DNA of 64,000 nucleotides from Streptomyces sp. NBC_01210 (GTDB lineage Bacteria; Actinomycetota; Actinomycetes; Streptomycetales; Streptomycetaceae): NCBI RefSeq assembly GCF_036010325.1, contig NZ_CP108549.1, positions 124,001 to 188,000 of the forward strand, read 5' to 3'. Shown piece by piece: positions 45,138 to 54,995 of this stretch (position 1 is its first letter; each line of letters starts with the position of its first letter). The notes under the pieces were generated by a model. It saw only the letters and a program-made list of their open reading frames with translations, ran no database searches and was not told where the DNA came from. The position numbers and the translations under genes were made by a program.

Positions 45138-46937
45138 TCACGCGGGAGGCGGTGCGCTGAACGGGGCGCTCCAAGTCTGGTTGGGCTGGTGGCTGCCGCA
45201 GCTGTAGGTGGTGACTAGGGCGTCAATGTCGTCGAGGCTGCCGTTGAGGTCCATGCAGAGCCCATTGGCTTTGAGCTTGCCTGCGCGGTTGTACGACCAG
45301 ATCTGCTGACTGTCGCCACTGTTGCAGGTGGTGAGCTTGAGGCCAGTGGTTTGGCCGGAGATGCACAGGCCGGTGTTGGCGAGCGAGGCGATCAGACCGT
45401 TACTCTGCCGCTTCCACTGTTGGTTGCCATTGCCGGTGCAGGGGTAAAGGCCGACCTTGGTGCCGTTGGTGGCGCCGCCGTAGGCGTCCAGGCAGTACAC
45501 GGCGGCCTGAAATTTCGTCTGGGGCGGAGAGATCTGGCCGACGGGACTCGCCTCGCCGCAGTTGCCCGGAGCAATGGTGTACATAGCGTTGTCGTGGCCG
45601 GCAATAGTGGTGGAGATGGAGCCCTGAACGGTGGCGTCGGTGTGCGTCCAGAGGTTGCGGGCGGTACGGGAGCAGGACAGGTTGCCGAAGCCGACCCGGC
45701 TTAGGTCGAGGTTGTAGGTGGTACTTGACGCGTTCTTGTTGAGGATGACAACGGCGCGACCGCCTCCTGCGAGCGGTTTGACGACGACATCCACTCCCGC
45801 CACGGTGGAGCTGTCGTTACGGGAAGCGAGGTATCCGCCGGCACCGAGCGAGTCCTGGTCGACTGCGATAATGTCGGAATTCTTGAGAATGCCGAGCTGC
45901 GCGGAGTAGGCAGCCGGGTCGGCCGCCATCTTGCGCACATCAGTGCTGATCATCAGCGGCGAGCCCATAGCCGACCACAAGGCGAATTGACTCCGCTGCT
46001 CCGCGAGGGTGAGCTGGTCGTTGTCGCCGATCAGCAGCATGTCGGCGTCACTAAAGTTTCCCGGACTGTTGTAACGGGCCAGGGAGACAGTGTCGATGAA
46101 GTTCTGGAGAACCCCGCCCTCGTACCAGTCGTTGCCATGGGGGTGGTCCCAGGCGGAGGACACCGGGGAGTGCCGGACGGCGATATCGGGGCTGACGCGC
46201 CACATTTGTCCGAGTGTCCGGACCCATTCCATGGTCTCGTACTTGATATCCGAGGAAGGTCCCACGCCCGCGGGTGCCGACTCGTTGAAGAGAATCTTGC
46301 GGCTCGTGCCGGCGGTGGCCGTCTTCAGCGCGTTCGCCATGGCGGTGAACTGCTGCTGGCGGTTGCTCAAGTCTGTTCCGCAGTTGTCGACCTTCAGGGA
46401 GTCGACTTCCCAGTACGCCAACGAGTTCGCGTCCGCCTGCTCGTGACCCATGACGCCGCCGGGCACTCCCTGGCAGGTGTTGACACCGGAGGTGCTGTAC
46501 AGGCCGACGTCCATGCCCTGGCTGTGCACGTAGGAGGCGTAGTCATTCAGCTCCCAGTCGAAGCCGGGCTGTGTGCTGCCGCCCCAGTTGGCCGCGCCGT
46601 GCAGGTAGCCGACGCTGGTGCGTTGCATCCAGCAATCGTCGACCGTCAGGTTCTTGTACCCGGCGTCAACCAGACCTGTGTCCTTCATCGCCTTGGCCTG
46701 GTCCTGCATGAACTGCTGGAAAGAGTAACCGGATCGCGTACCGTCCAGCCGGGCCTGCGCCTCACAGGTGAACCGTGCCCAGTTGTTGAATCCCATCATG
46801 GGCTTGGCGCCGATGGGCGAGCTGGTGTTCGCGGCCACAACGTCCGCGTCGGCCGGGCCGGCGCCCGTCGCGGCAAGGCCTGCGACGGCGAGTATCACTG
46901 CAGAGCTGTAGCCGACGAGTCTCTGATGCCATCTCAT
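45138..46937 (-). CDS. Secreted GH27 alpha-galactosidase-type glycosidase with ricin lectin
   Basis: This is a 599-residue exoenzyme with a Sec signal (SSAVILAVAGLAATGAGPAD, ~1-32). The GH27 barrel starts KPMMGFNNWARFTCEA and LTVDDCWMQ. The nucleophile is Asp184 in DSLKVDNCGTDL, and the acid/base is probably Asp251 in QMWRVSPDI. A beta domain follows (~390-465). Residues ~475-599 form a RICIN trefoil with NQQWKR, QQIWSY and NQTWSA repeats. The family hydrolyses terminal alpha-galactose, alpha-GalNAc or beta-arabinopyranose. With the adjacent import and tagatose-type catabolic genes, galactose or GalNAc release is likely. It is a separate transcription unit upstream of the operon on the same strand. 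Confidence 0.88.
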   Translation of the reverse strand: MRWHQRLVGYSSAVILAVAGLAATGAGPADADVVAANTSSPIGAKPMMGFNNWARFTCEAQARLDGTRSGYSFQQFMQDQAKAMKDTGLVDAGYKNLTVDDCWMQRTSVGYLHGAANWGGSTQPGFDWELNDYASYVHSQGMDVGLYSTSGVNTCQGVPGGVMGHEQADANSLAYWEVDSLKVDNCGTDLSNRQQQFTAMANALKTATAGTSRKILFNESAPAGVGPSSDIKYETMEWVRTLGQMWRVSPDIAVRHSPVSSAWDHPHGNDWYEGGVLQNFIDTVSLARYNSPGNFSDADMLLIGDNDQLTLAEQRSQFALWSAMGSPLMISTDVRKMAADPAAYSAQLGILKNSDIIAVDQDSLGAGGYLASRNDSSTVAGVDVVVKPLAGGGRAVVILNKNASSTTYNLDLSRVGFGNLSCSRTARNLWTHTDATVQGSISTTIAGHDNAMYTIAPGNCGEASPVGQISPPQTKFQAAVYCLDAYGGATNGTKVGLYPCTGNGNQQWKRQSNGLIASLANTGLCISGQTTGLKLTTCNSGDSQQIWSYNRAGKLKANGLCMDLNGSLDDIDALVTTYSCGSHQPNQTWSAPFSAPPPA

Positions 46938-47086
46938 ACGTCACTCCTGCGCGATAAGTGCAAGGGATTACATACTTTTGATCCCCTTGCGCATGGAACA
47001 ATCAGTCTCACGCACACCATGGCATCGGGTCTGGGATGGCGACAATAGGAGTGCCGGAGGAATGTGGATGCGACCACGAGCCGGCT
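46938..47086. other. Upstream region of GH27 gene with a zinc-ribbon-like fragment beyond it
   Basis: I see no clear promoter consensus. Further upstream, minus-strand 47040-47220 reads ERQKHRVCTSCGANIDGRRK, a C-x-x-C fragment possibly from a TnpB-like or other zinc-ribbon protein, fused onto the IS5 copy. Confidence 0.3.
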
Positions 47087-47856
47087 CTACTGGGCAGGCG
47101 GCGCACAGCGGCGCCGTCGTCGTCCCGGTTGCCCGGGCACTGCTCGGTCTGCTTGCGACGTCCGTCGATGTTGGCCCCGCAGCTCGTGCACACCCGGTGC
47201 TTCTGCCGCTCGGATCTTCTTCCCGCCGTCGTAACCGCGTGAGGCTGCCGGCACCGAAGCGGCTCCCTTGACCGACTGCGAGTCGGTGATCGCCGCGGTC
47301 GGCTCGCAGTCGCGGCCTGCGGCCTCGCGGACCCGGCCGCGCAGCCGGTCGTGCAGCTCCTTGACGAGGCCGTTCTTGCGCCACCTGCGGAAAAAGGCAT
47401 AGACGCGGTCCCAGGCGGGGAAGTCGGCAGGAACGGAGCGCCACTTGACGCCGTTGTCGGTGACGTAGAAGACCGCGTCCAGCATCTGCCGGTGACAGTA
47501 GCCCTCCGGCTGACCGCCCCGGCCCTCCAGCCAGGCCGGCGCTGGCAGCGCGTCCCGGATCACTGCCCACTGGGCGTCGGTTATGTCCGACGGGTGCCGC
47601 CGTACCCGCTCCGGCCGGTCGGCTGCGTTCCCGAACCGGTGAGCGAGGCAATCGCACACCGACGGCACCGAGTTGAACCCGAAGGACGAAACCGCGTACC
47701 ACTGCATCAACAGGACCTCCAGGCTCACGAGTTGGCATCGCAACCCTCGTGCTGCACCGGAGGTCCTGCCTTCATGCGCCCACCCAGCCAAGATCACCCG
47801 ACCAGGCATCCCGTTCGATCAGAACCGTCCTCATGATCGATAGAAATACGGCTTCT
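47087..47856 (-). pseudogene. IS5-family transposase, truncated, left inverted copy
   Basis: It reads YAVSSFGFNSVPSVCDCLAH, RRHPSDITDAQWAVIRDALP, MLDAVFYVTDNGVKWRSVPA, AITDSQSVKGAASVPAASRG (catalytic Asp) and YDGGKKI, and then runs into unrelated sequence where RKRHVVVDTLG is expected. 47357-47856 is an inverted copy of 54152-54651. The C-terminal half with the remaining catalytic residues is missing. Confidence 0.8.
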
Positions 47857-48410
47857 TACCGTCGAGGCCCTCTGACAGCCACCGAGAACCGGCAACCAGG
47901 CCCTGTAGTGCCGTTGCCAGTCCAGTGGCCGGGGGCAGTCCCAGTCCGGGGCGATCGCGGTGAGCTGCGCGGCGCGCGCAACCCGGAGCCGCGCAGTGGG
48001 GGCGTCGGCTCTTGTGCGGCTGCGTGCAGCGTGGACTGCCGGGTGCTGGGGTGTCTGCCGCGCCGCAGGGCGCGGGCCCCTGCGTCGGGCGGTCAGGGCC
48101 CGCTCCCGGCAGCTTGCCGACTACTTCCGGCGCAGCCGTATCTCTGGTTTTCGGGGGTCTTGGGCCGGGTGATATCGGGGGTGGCTATCGCCCCTATAGC
48201 CAAACAGGCCGTGTTCGCTATTGCTGAAATTGTTTCGGTGTATATAGCGTCGCGGCACCTCGTGGGGTGCGGTCGGTTTCCGTGCCGATGGGGTGGCCTC
48301 CGGCGCGTTCGGGGCTGTGTAGCGTATCCGGATTTGCGGCCTGCCTGCATTTCGCCCTGCCCGGCTTGTGCCCGGGCCGACATGATCATTACGTAGAGAG
48401 AAGACGCCTC
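47857..48410. other. Leader region of the second Tat phosphoesterase
   Basis: There is no supported gene in 47857-48180. From 48183 on, the T-N11-A dyad and the leader block shared with 34819-34903 are found. The ribosome site GAGAGAAG precedes ATG 48411. Confidence 0.5.
48183..48201. promoter_or_regulatory. T-N11-A dyad upstream of the second Tat phosphoesterase
   Basis: GGCTATC-GCCCC-TATAGCC keeps the 7-5-7 spacing and T-N11-A core of the sites at 15818, 20827 and 63018; only the innermost pair differs. It lies 228 bp upstream of ATG 48411 and 17 bp before a conserved CTATTGCTGAA. Confidence 0.5.
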
Positions 48411-51065
48411 ATGGCCAGAGAAGAGTTTTCCCCTTTTGCGTCCGGCGCGAGCAGGCCGGCGGGTCTGAGCCGGAGGCGGCTGCTGGGGGTGACGGGGGCC
48501 GCGGCGGCGATTGCCGCGACCGGGGTGCTGCCGAAGGTGATCAGGGATCTTCTGGCTGTGGTGCCGGCGACTCCGGGGTCGGGGACGATCACCGATGTCA
48601 AGCATGTGGTGATGCTCATGCAGGAGAACCGGTCCTTCGACCACTACTTCGGCACGATGAAGGGGGTGCGGGGCTTCAGTGACCCCACCGCGCTCCGGCA
48701 GGTCGAGCGCAACCTGCCTGTCTTCTTCCAGCAGTGTGCGGACCACGACGACGGCTGGGAACTGCCCTTCAACCTGGTCATAGCAGAAGAAACCAACGGC
48801 AACGGCGCTGGCGTCGAGGGGCCCGGAATGGGCCGGGAGACAGACTACGGCACCTGGAACCAGGGTCGGATGGACGGCTACTGCCCCGCCCACAAGGGCG
48901 GCTCGGATCAGATGCAAGATATCTATCCTCTCGGGGGCGGCGAGGTCACCGAACTGACTCACGGCATGGGTTACTTCACTCGCAATGAGATGCCCTTCTA
49001 TCATGCGCTCGCCGACTCGTTCACGATCGGGGACAACTACTTCCAGTCCACGTTCACGCAGACCAATCCGAACCGTTTGGTGGCCGTATCCGGGTCCAAC
49101 GGACTGTCGGTCGGCGAGGACTCCGAAATGGGCAATAGCGGCGACGAATTCACATGGGACACCTACGCCGAGGTACTGGAAGTTGCCGGGGTCTCCTGGA
49201 AGGTCTACCAGGAGGTGGCGAATTTCGACGACAACCTGATCGAGAGCTTCAAGACGTTCATGGACGCCGCGGACGCGGAGCTCGGCGGACCACGCGGTGA
49301 CGACAAGGACGAGCGCGACGGACCGGTTACGCCCGGTGCGGGAGGCTGGCGCTTCGCCAAGGGGATTGACTGGCAGGAAGACCTGGTAGAAGCCTTCGGC
49401 GACGACGTGGAGAACGACAACCTCCCCCAGGTGTCCTGGATCGTTACACCTTCCGGCGTTTCGGAGCACGCCACGGCTCACCCGCCGGCGGGTGAGGATT
49501 TGACAGCGCGCCTGCTGCAGAAGCTCGCGGACAACCCGGACGTGGCCGCCAAGACGGTCTTCATCCTCCACTACGACGAGGGCGGCGGCTTCTTCGACCA
49601 CGTCCCGCCCCCGACCGCACCAGCCGACGGTGACGGCGACTCCACGGTGTCCCTCGTTGGCGAGCTGTGGAGCGATGACGATGAGATGGAGCCCTTCGGG
49701 GAAGTGCCCATCGGTCCGGGGTTCAGGGTGCCGATCATCGTGGTCTCCCCTTGGACCCGCGGCGGATTCGTCAACTCCGAGGTCTTCGACCACACATCGG
49801 TCCTGCGATTCCTGGAGACATGGACGACCGCCATCGGCAAGTCCGCCCGCTGCGACAACATCTCCACGTGGCGGCGCGCGGTGTGCGGGGACCTGACCTC
49901 CATGTTCGACTTCTCCTCGACCGACACCACGGCCCCCGACCTGCCAGACCTCACAGCCACAGCTGCTCGCGTCGAGGCGGCAGACGACGCGGACGAAGAT
50001 GAATACCTCCCGCGGATCCCGGATCTGCAGGCTCTGCCGTGGCAGGAACCTGGGACCCGGCCGGCGCGGCCGCTGCCGTACGACCTGACGGTCACCACCA
50101 CAGTCACGCCCACCAAGATCAGTGTCGACTTCGTCAACGCCGGCAGTGTGGGCGCCAGCTTCCACATCTACGCCAACACCTTCCCCCTCGACTTCCGCGG
50201 CGACGATGTGTGGCGGCACACCGTGTCGGCCGGCCGAACAGTGAACGACTACTGGTCCGGCGGAGACCCGCACGGCACCTATGACTACACCGTCCACGGC
50301 CCCAACGGCTTCCTGCGCCGCTTCGCCGGCGACTACGTCAAGGCCACCACCAGCGGCAAGGCCAACCCCGAGGTCGCACTCCGCTACGCCCCCGGCTCGC
50401 ACCGCGTCTACCTGGACATGAAGAACAGCGGCACCGCAGCGTGCGTGATCACCGTCCGCGCTAACCGCTACCGCGCCGGCACATACTCCGGGCCGTGGAC
50501 CTACACCCTCGCTCCAGGCGCGAGCGACGACGACTACTTCAACATCGGCGGCGGGCAGGGCGACTGGTACGACTTCACCGCCACCGCCGACACCACGGAC
50601 GGCTTCCTGCGCCGGTTCGCCGGCCACATGGAGACCGGAGCCCCCAGCATCAGCGACCCCAGCATGTCCGTCGACGCAGATGCCGCACTCGCCTTCACTG
50701 TCCTTCCCAGCAGCGGGCAGTCCCCGGCCGACGACCGGACCGACACCTACTGGGACAATGACGAGGAGGTGCTCCACGTGCTCGAGCTGAAGCTCGGGGA
50801 GCGTAACCGAGCCGTCAACGCAATCGCGTACACCCCCGGCGGTGGCCGGATCCGCCACTACGCGGTCTACCTCAGCCAGGACCCCGAAAAGTGGGGCTGG
50901 GATCTTCCCGTCACCCAGGGAGAGTTCGACCCGGAAAACGATGCCCTGCAGGTCATCAACTTCAACGAGACCACCGCCCGCTATATCCGTCTCGTCGCCC
51001 CCGGCGATGCAGACGACGCGCCCTGGAATGATGACGCCGACGGGATCACCGTCCGGGGACGGTAG
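48411..51065 (+). CDS. Tat-exported phospholipase C-type phosphoesterase with C-terminal F5/8-like domain
   Basis: This 884-residue paralog of the enzyme at 32421 has a Tat signal GLSRRRLLGVTGAAAAIAAT (twin Arg, about 20-42). The phosphoesterase domain (~60-520) has VKHVVMLMQENRSFDHYFGT, YGTWNQGRMDGYC, FTQTNPNRLVAVSGSNG, ILHYDEGGGFFDHVPPP and GFRVPIIVVSPWTRGGFVNS. Two phospholipase C C-terminal beta domains (~560-745) each end in FLRRFAG. Residues ~760-884 resemble a discoidin/F5/8-type carbohydrate-binding domain (SGQSPADDRTDTYWDNDEEV, ARYIRLVAPGD), which the paralog lacks. Expected: hydrolysis of phospholipid or other phosphoesters at the cell surface. ATG 48411 is preceded by GAGAGAAG. Confidence 0.88.
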   Translation: MAREEFSPFASGASRPAGLSRRRLLGVTGAAAAIAATGVLPKVIRDLLAVVPATPGSGTITDVKHVVMLMQENRSFDHYFGTMKGVRGFSDPTALRQVERNLPVFFQQCADHDDGWELPFNLVIAEETNGNGAGVEGPGMGRETDYGTWNQGRMDGYCPAHKGGSDQMQDIYPLGGGEVTELTHGMGYFTRNEMPFYHALADSFTIGDNYFQSTFTQTNPNRLVAVSGSNGLSVGEDSEMGNSGDEFTWDTYAEVLEVAGVSWKVYQEVANFDDNLIESFKTFMDAADAELGGPRGDDKDERDGPVTPGAGGWRFAKGIDWQEDLVEAFGDDVENDNLPQVSWIVTPSGVSEHATAHPPAGEDLTARLLQKLADNPDVAAKTVFILHYDEGGGFFDHVPPPTAPADGDGDSTVSLVGELWSDDDEMEPFGEVPIGPGFRVPIIVVSPWTRGGFVNSEVFDHTSVLRFLETWTTAIGKSARCDNISTWRRAVCGDLTSMFDFSSTDTTAPDLPDLTATAARVEAADDADEDEYLPRIPDLQALPWQEPGTRPARPLPYDLTVTTTVTPTKISVDFVNAGSVGASFHIYANTFPLDFRGDDVWRHTVSAGRTVNDYWSGGDPHGTYDYTVHGPNGFLRRFAGDYVKATTSGKANPEVALRYAPGSHRVYLDMKNSGTAACVITVRANRYRAGTYSGPWTYTLAPGASDDDYFNIGGGQGDWYDFTATADTTDGFLRRFAGHMETGAPSISDPSMSVDADAALAFTVLPSSGQSPADDRTDTYWDNDEEVLHVLELKLGERNRAVNAIAYTPGGGRIRHYAVYLSQDPEKWGWDLPVTQGEFDPENDALQVINFNETTARYIRLVAPGDADDAPWNDDADGITVRGR

Positions 51066-51286
51066 GGCAACCAGGCGGCTCACGCCCCGGCCGGGGCAGA
51101 CAGGGCCACCCGTCAGCGGCTGCACCGGCCCTGCCCCCGGGCAGGTGTGGCCGGGCGGTGCGGGTTCCGTCGGCATGTGATGCCGGCGGAACCCGCAGCC
51201 GGGGGGCGGCAAGGGTTCGCGCGGGCTTATCCGGGTGTGAGCACATGGCGCACAGGGAATCCCGGTGAGGTTGATCATGGTGGCGC

Positions 51287-51783
51287 TCAGAACCCTGGGC
51301 TCACCCAGTGCACCACGACCGAGCTGCGTCCGTCGCCGTTGCTGATCACGGACGCGTTGCCCTCCCCGGCGTAGCGGCCGTGGAGCGTCACCTTCCCCCG
51401 GCCTGGAAGGTGACCAGAACCGTCTGTCCGACCATGTCCTGGACCGATTCGGAATCCGGGCCCTGGCGGCCGTGCGTTGCTTCACTGCCCTCGATGCGCA
51501 CGCCGTCCTTGCCCAGCCACGTGTGGATCCACAGCGCCCGCTGATTGCCCGACATGAACGAGGTGCGGACGTGGTAGGCGAGCTCCCACACCCCAGGAAA
51601 GGGAATCGTCAGTTCCGGCACCTGTGAGATGCGCTGTGCGGTGGTGGTGAGAACGTGGTTGAAGGAGAGCGGGCCGGTCTGTACCCATTGCGAGCCGCCC
51701 TGCACGGAGGCCGCAGTCGTCGTAGCTGTCATAACTGAAACGGTAGCTTCGACCGTGACCTGTCCCAGAAGCTCGACCTGCAC
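51287..51783 (-). pseudogene. Hypothetical beta-sandwich protein with one-base frameshift
   Basis: The frame from 51783 reads QVELLGQVTVEATVSVMTAT, NHVLTTTAQRISQVPELTIP, VWELAYHVRTSFMSGNQRAL and WIHTWLGKDGVRIEGSEATH, and stops at TFQAGGR. In the next frame KVTLHGRYAGEGNASVISN, DGRSSVVVHWVSPGF completes it to 51287. One extra base near 51395 explains the break. The pattern suggests a ~160-residue jelly-roll (C1q/TNF-like or phage-type) protein; function unknown. Confidence 0.55.
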
Positions 51784-52826
51784 GTGGTCGGCGTCTACCG
51801 CGCCTCACCGCCCACCGACCCGCTCTCCGAGATGGTCATGAGCGTCTCCGACCCGGCTTGGTCGAAGGAGCAGTCAACGCTCCTTCTGAATGCCCTTTCA
51901 ACCGCCGAGCGGGAGCTCCCCGGCGGCCGAACAGCCCCACCGCTGGTCGCAAGACGCCCGGATGGTGCCAAGGCCGAGGTCCGCGTCCGGGTCGAGCACG
52001 CATGCATCGCGGTCGCTTCGGTGTCGGAGAGCAGACGGCGGGCACGCTGCTCCAGCCCGTCAAACCCCCCGTCGGCGGCATGACCCAACTGGTCACAGGC
52101 CTTCGAAACGGCACCCTCACCCTGCGCGAGGCAGCCGCCCAATTGTGCGCCTGGGCCCGCTGACCGGCCCCACGGCACTGGAGACGCAGCCCGGGCCGCG
52201 GCCAGACCCCAGCGAGCGAGATTCGGCCGGGTGCCGCAACGCCTCCGACGGCAGTCGGGTCGAGCACCGGCGCTTCTGCCGTGCCGAGGGCGGGAGATCC
52301 TGTACGAGGAAGTGGGCCGCGGCTTGGAGACGCCCGACGGCAGCCTGGTGCCGCTCACCGAGGAAGACCTGGAGCGCCTGCCGCTGCCGACGAAGCACAC
52401 CTGCGCAACACATACGCGCGGGCCAGGAGCGACAGCCACATCGCGGCCAAGAGCCAGCCTCCGCTCATGCCGGTGAACCAGTGACTTCGGGACAGACGCG
52501 GTCGCCGTTTGCGTGGCGACAGTGGCGAGCATCGGTCAGCGTGTGCCCACAGACGCCTGGGCCGCGGGCAAGGCTCGGGGCTCTACCTTCGAGTGACGGC
52601 CCTTGGTCTGCCGTTTTCGGGGTGGCCGAGCTGGGCCGATCGGGGCGGGGCGACGGAGTTCAGTCGAAAACCTTGACTGACATGTGAAATGTGAAATTGT
52701 TTTCTCCTGGCTGGTTCCCTTCGCTGGGGGCGGGCAGCCGCCGTGCCGATGTACTGCGTGCGGGTCTCGTGGGGTCCAGTCGATGGTGGCCGCACAGGTC
52801 ACCTCAACCCCGAAGAGGTGTGAATC
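51784..52826. other. Gene debris, no intact gene
   Basis: Plus-strand pieces such as LDLHVVGVYRASPPTDPLSE and MVMSVSDPAWSKEQSTLLLN (51770-51900) and MTQLVTGLRNGTLTLREAAA (52079-52140) look protein-like, but they do not connect and no family is recognised. A/T-rich DNA at 52670-52700 may hold the promoter of the metalloprotease. No RNA gene is seen. Confidence 0.35.
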
Positions 52827-53828
52827 ATGACATCCAGACGAAGAAGCAAGAAGCGCCTTGCGCTTGTGAGCATCGCCGCCATCGGTGCGGCGGTCCTGAC
52901 GCCGGTGCTGGTCACGCATGCGTCGGCCGCCAGCGAATTCTGTGTGTCGGGAACCCTGAAGTACACGCACGTGGACGCGGAGGCCGGTGGACGCTCGACC
53001 ACCAATCCTGCTCGAGGCTCCGAGTGGGAGCTGTGGGGCAACGACGGCTCCGACAAGAAGCTGACCAGCGGCACCATCGCCGACAACGGTTCCTTCAATG
53101 CCTGTCATAGGCCCGCGCGAGGCAGTTCGCTCACGAAGGTGCGGGTGCAGTTTTTCGCGAGGGGCAATGGCGCGAACGTCGTCACCGACGTTGGCCCGTA
53201 CGCGACGGGCTATTCGTTTGAAACAAGATCCGCATCGGCCATCACCAGGGACCTGGGCGACGTGATGGTGCCCTCGGCGGGTGCCTGGAAGATCGTGGAC
53301 ACGTTCAAGGAGCTGTCAAGTAAAACTGCCAAGGCGAACGGCACGAAGTACGTATGGCCAACGGCCATTGCCCAAGCCCCATTCTTCGACACGATCAATA
53401 CGTACGCTGTGTTCCTCAAGGAGGACGACACAAGATCCAAGCATCTCATCCTGCACGAGGCCGGCCACTCCCTGCAGTACAAGGCGCAGGGGAAGTGGTG
53501 GGACAGCTCCAAAAACTTGTGCCCCAAAGGCCACAGATTCGGGGAGGTCCTGTCGCCGGAGTGCGCATTCACCGAAGGGTTCGGGGACGCCGTCGCCGCC
53601 CACGCCCTCGGCGACGCGAAGTACGTGCATCCGTCTGGCACAGTTGTGTCCCTGCGGCCTCCGTCCGCCGGGAGTAATTGGACGACGCAGGATGACGTGG
53701 CAGGCGCCCTGGTGGCGAGGTGGAACACCGACGGCAAGTTCAGGAGCGACCTGAATGCCTTCTCGGGCCAACTGGTCGACACCTACGCCCAGTTCTTTTC
53801 CCTCGCCGGTGGCGCACCCCGACCGTAA
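52827..53828 (+). CDS. Secreted zinc metalloprotease (HEAGH), C-terminal domain frameshifted off
   Basis: This is a 333-residue protein with a Sec signal (MTSRRRSKKRLALVSIAAIG, cleaved at ASA-ASE, ~37). The zinc motif LILHEAGHSLQYKAQGKWWD (HExxH) is near residue 211, and ECAFTEGFGDAVAAHALGD may supply the third ligand. The frame stops at 53828. Beyond it, two other frames continue a normal exoprotease tail to about 54150: PTVSDGTASDVAALGMNCKR, then QLTISVSGGSGDADLYYNSQ and ITNPLSGFNGISLYAKSSFS, a bacterial pre-peptidase C-terminal (PPC) domain. Two indels therefore separate the catalytic part from its PPC domain. The catalytic part may still work; the sequence should be checked. The IS5 copy begins right after the PPC end. 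Confidence 0.72.
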   Translation: MTSRRRSKKRLALVSIAAIGAAVLTPVLVTHASAASEFCVSGTLKYTHVDAEAGGRSTTNPARGSEWELWGNDGSDKKLTSGTIADNGSFNACHRPARGSSLTKVRVQFFARGNGANVVTDVGPYATGYSFETRSASAITRDLGDVMVPSAGAWKIVDTFKELSSKTAKANGTKYVWPTAIAQAPFFDTINTYAVFLKEDDTRSKHLILHEAGHSLQYKAQGKWWDSSKNLCPKGHRFGEVLSPECAFTEGFGDAVAAHALGDAKYVHPSGTVVSLRPPSAGSNWTTQDDVAGALVARWNTDGKFRSDLNAFSGQLVDTYAQFFSLAGGAPRP

Positions 53829-54151
53829 GCGACGGCACCGCCAGCGACGTGGCGGCACTCGGCATGAACTGCAAGCGCAGCGGGCTGTCCGAGTCCAACG
53901 TCGAATGGACCAAGTACATGTACATCTACATTCCCGCAGGCCACCGCTCAGCTCACGATCAGCGTCAGTGGAGGCAGTGGCGACGCCGACCTCTACTACA
54001 ACAGCCAGACCTGGGCGACCAATACCCGCTTCGCACAAAAGAGTGCCGACTCCGGCAACAGCATACCTGACCATCACCAACCCCCTCTCCGGTTTCAACG
54101 GCATCAGCCTGTACGCTAAGTCTTCGTTCAGCGGCGTCACCGTCACCGCTC

Positions 54152-54651
54152 AGAAGCCGTATTTCCATCGATCATGAGGACGGTTCTGATCGAACGGGAC
54201 GCCCGGTCGGGTGATCTTGGCTGGGTGGGCGCATGAAGGCAGGACCTCCGGTGCAGCACGAGGGTTGCGATGCCAACTCGTGAGCCTGGAGGTCCTGTTG
54301 ATGCAGTGGTACGCGGTTTCGTCCTTCGGGTTCAACTCGGTGCCGTCGGTGTGCGATTGCCTTGCTCACCGGTTCGGGAACGCAGCCGACCGGCCGGAGC
54401 GGGTACGGCGGTACCCGTCGGACATGACCGACGCCCAGTGGGCAGTGATCCGGGACGCGCTGCCAGTGCCGGCCTGGCTGGAGGGCCGGGGCGGTCAGCC
54501 GGAGGGCTACTGTCACCGGCAGATGCTGGACGCGGTCTTCTACGTCACCGACAACGGCGTCAAGTGGCGCTCCGTTCCTGCCGACTTCCCCGCCTGGGAC
54601 CGCGTCTATGCCTTTTTCCGCAGGTGGCGCAAGAACGGCCTCGTCAAGGAG
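54152..54651 (+). mobile_element. IS5-type transposase 5' part, right inverted copy
   Basis: It encodes YAVSSFGFNSVPSVCDCLAH to WRKNGLVKE in one frame (start 54301), almost identical to the minus-strand copy 47357-47856. It breaks after GLVKE into unrelated DNA. The two 500-bp inverted copies bracket about 6.3 kb carrying the second Tat phosphoesterase and the metalloprotease. Confidence 0.85.
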
Positions 54652-54654
54652 ATA

Positions 54655-54995
54655 GACCCTGCGACCGGAACCCTGGCCGCTTCGGCCTCCGGCACCGGGT
54701 CCTGCACCCCGGGAGCGGGTGCGTCCGCGGCATCGTCGCCAGCGGCCATGGCCTCGGCCAACTCCGCCCGAGCGATCACCCGGCGCTCCAACACCATCTC
54801 AGCCGCACCGAATTCGGCCAAAACCCGGTCTGCCTCCGCCTGCAACTCCTCCACGCGCACCCGGGCGACCGCCTCCCCGCTCTTCCAGCAAACCCATCAC
54901 CGACGCCACCGGCGCCTCCGCATCGTCGAGACCGAACAGGACGTCCGGACCCTCCCACGCCGACACCGGAACCATGCCTGTACAGCGGAAACTCA
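54655..54995 (-). pseudogene. Actinobacterial hypothetical protein remnant (frameshifted)
   Basis: Minus-strand frames read VSAWEGPDVLFGLDDAEAPV, ASVMGLLEERG and then, in another frame, RVEELQAEADRVLAEFGAAE and MVLERRVIARAELAEAMAAG. Together they look like the N-terminus of a coiled-coil hypothetical protein common in Streptomyces. It is broken by an indel near 54870 and cut by the IS5 copy. Confidence 0.5.

Noticed and set aside
48093..51485. 1130-codon minus-strand frame opposite the second Tat phosphoesterase
   Set aside because: Same GC-driven shadow effect; the plus strand has a Tat signal, catalytic motifs and a ribosome site.
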